Shown here: piece by piece, positions 5,836 to 6,169 of the stretch
Layout of the letters: each line of letters opens with the position of its first letter
Numbering within the stretch: position 1 is the first letter of the stretch
Source: Propionibacteriaceae bacterium
Lineage (GTDB): Bacteria > Actinomycetota > Actinomycetes > Propionibacteriales > Propionibacteriaceae
Direction of reading: 5' to 3'
DNA length: 6,169 nucleotides
Assembly: GCA_030544185.1 (NCBI GenBank)
Contig: JAUNRO010000196.1
Location: forward strand, 1-6,169
The notes under the pieces: generated by a model
Seen by the model: only the letters and a program-made list of their open reading frames with translations
The model's database searches: none
What the model was told of the DNA's origin: nothing
Position numbers and translations under genes: made by a program

Positions 5836-6169
5836 GTGGTCAATCCTTCCCAGAACTACCTCGCCGTCATCAAGGTCGTGGGTGTCGGTGGTGGCGGCGT
5901 CAACGCCGTCAACCGCATGATCGAATCCGGCCTGCGCGGCGTGGAGTTCATCGCCGTCAACACCGATGCCCAGGCGCTGTTGATGAGCGACGCCGACGTC
6001 AAGCTCGACATCGGCCGTGAGCTGACCCGCGGACTCGGCGCAGGCGCTGACCCGGAGAAGGGCCGCATGGCGGCCGAGGACAACTCCGAGGACATCGAGG
6101 AGGCGCTCAAGGGTGCCGACATGGTCTTCGTCACCGCCGGTGAGGGCGGCGGCACCGGCACCGGCGGCG
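5836..6169 (+). CDS. ftsZ: Cell division GTPase FtsZ (3' end beyond window)
   Basis: FtsZ is the tubulin-like GTPase that polymerises into the cytoplasmic Z-ring and recruits the divisome. Only the first 111 codons are present, out of about 400 in actinobacterial FtsZ. After a short N-terminal peptide comes [15 protein letters not shown] (about residues 7-21), the first nucleotide-binding loop, then [18 protein letters not shown] and [41 protein letters not shown] ends the window. The tubulin/FtsZ signature GGGTGTG is at residues 104-110, so all GTP-binding motifs expected in this part are intact. GTG 5836 is chosen because [10 protein letters not shown] sits near the N-terminus in actinobacterial FtsZ and a GGAG lies 6 bases upstream. 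GTG 5800 is in frame with no intervening stop and would add 12 residues. The gene is separated from the upstream operon by a 208-base gap, unlike the coupled genes before it, which suggests separate control of its level. Confidence 0.98.
   Translation, partial: MVNPSQNYLAVIKVVGVGGGGVNAVNRMIESGLRGVEFIAVNTDAQALLMSDADVKLDIGRELTRGLGAGADPEKGRMAAEDNSEDIEEALKGADMVFVTAGEGGGTGTGG

Noticed and set aside
5763..6020. 85-codon plus-strand frame over the ftsZ start
   Set aside because: It overlaps conserved ftsZ in another frame, is Arg-rich and lacks a ribosome binding site.
1..6169. Mobile elements, tRNA or rRNA genes, CRISPR arrays, phage or defence systems
   Set aside because: Almost all of the window is filled by six standard dcw genes and no integrase, transposase, repeat-spacer or RNA-gene signal was visible, so I do not claim a novel system here.

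Overview
The window is a stretch of the division and cell-wall (dcw) gene cluster of a high-GC actinobacterium. All genes are on the + strand in the order murD (3' part) - ftsW - murG - murC - ftsQ - ftsZ (5' part). This order, the high GC content (roughly 70% by eye, not counted), the frequent GTG starts (ftsW, ftsQ, ftsZ), the GGGTAGH form of the MurG glycine loop and the very basic N-terminus of FtsQ all fit Actinobacteria. A Propionibacteriales-type organism is my best guess, but no species call can be made from the sequence alone.

Layout: bases 2-1012 are the last 336 codons of murD (cytoplasmic D-Glu ligase). ftsW (1036-2340) follows after 23 bases, and murG (2370-3479) after another 29. 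murC (3476-4888) overlaps the murG stop in an ATGA junction, and ftsQ (4881-5627) overlaps the murC end by 8 bases. These five genes look like one tightly packed, translationally coupled operon. The only sizeable non-coding stretch is the 208-base ftsQ-ftsZ gap (5628-5835). It holds a hairpin just after the ftsQ stop, an imperfect dyad, short direct repeats, a weak promoter-like pair and the ftsZ ribosome binding site. ftsZ (5836 onward) is cut by the window end inside its GTP-binding signature.

Together the genes link precursor synthesis to septation. MurC adds L-Ala and MurD adds D-Glu to the UDP-MurNAc peptide. MurG adds GlcNAc to lipid I to make lipid II. FtsW polymerises lipid II at the septum. 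FtsQ is a bitopic divisome scaffold protein, and FtsZ forms the cytoplasmic ring that organises the machinery.

I found no mobile element, RNA gene, CRISPR array or unknown gene system. All large ORFs in other frames, including very long antisense ones, are explained as high-GC shadows of these genes. The most interesting residual signals are the structured ftsQ-ftsZ gap, a striking preference for the TAT tyrosine codon in an otherwise GC-rich codon context, and a tandem 9-bp repeat encoding Arg-Arg-Lys units at the FtsQ N-terminus.
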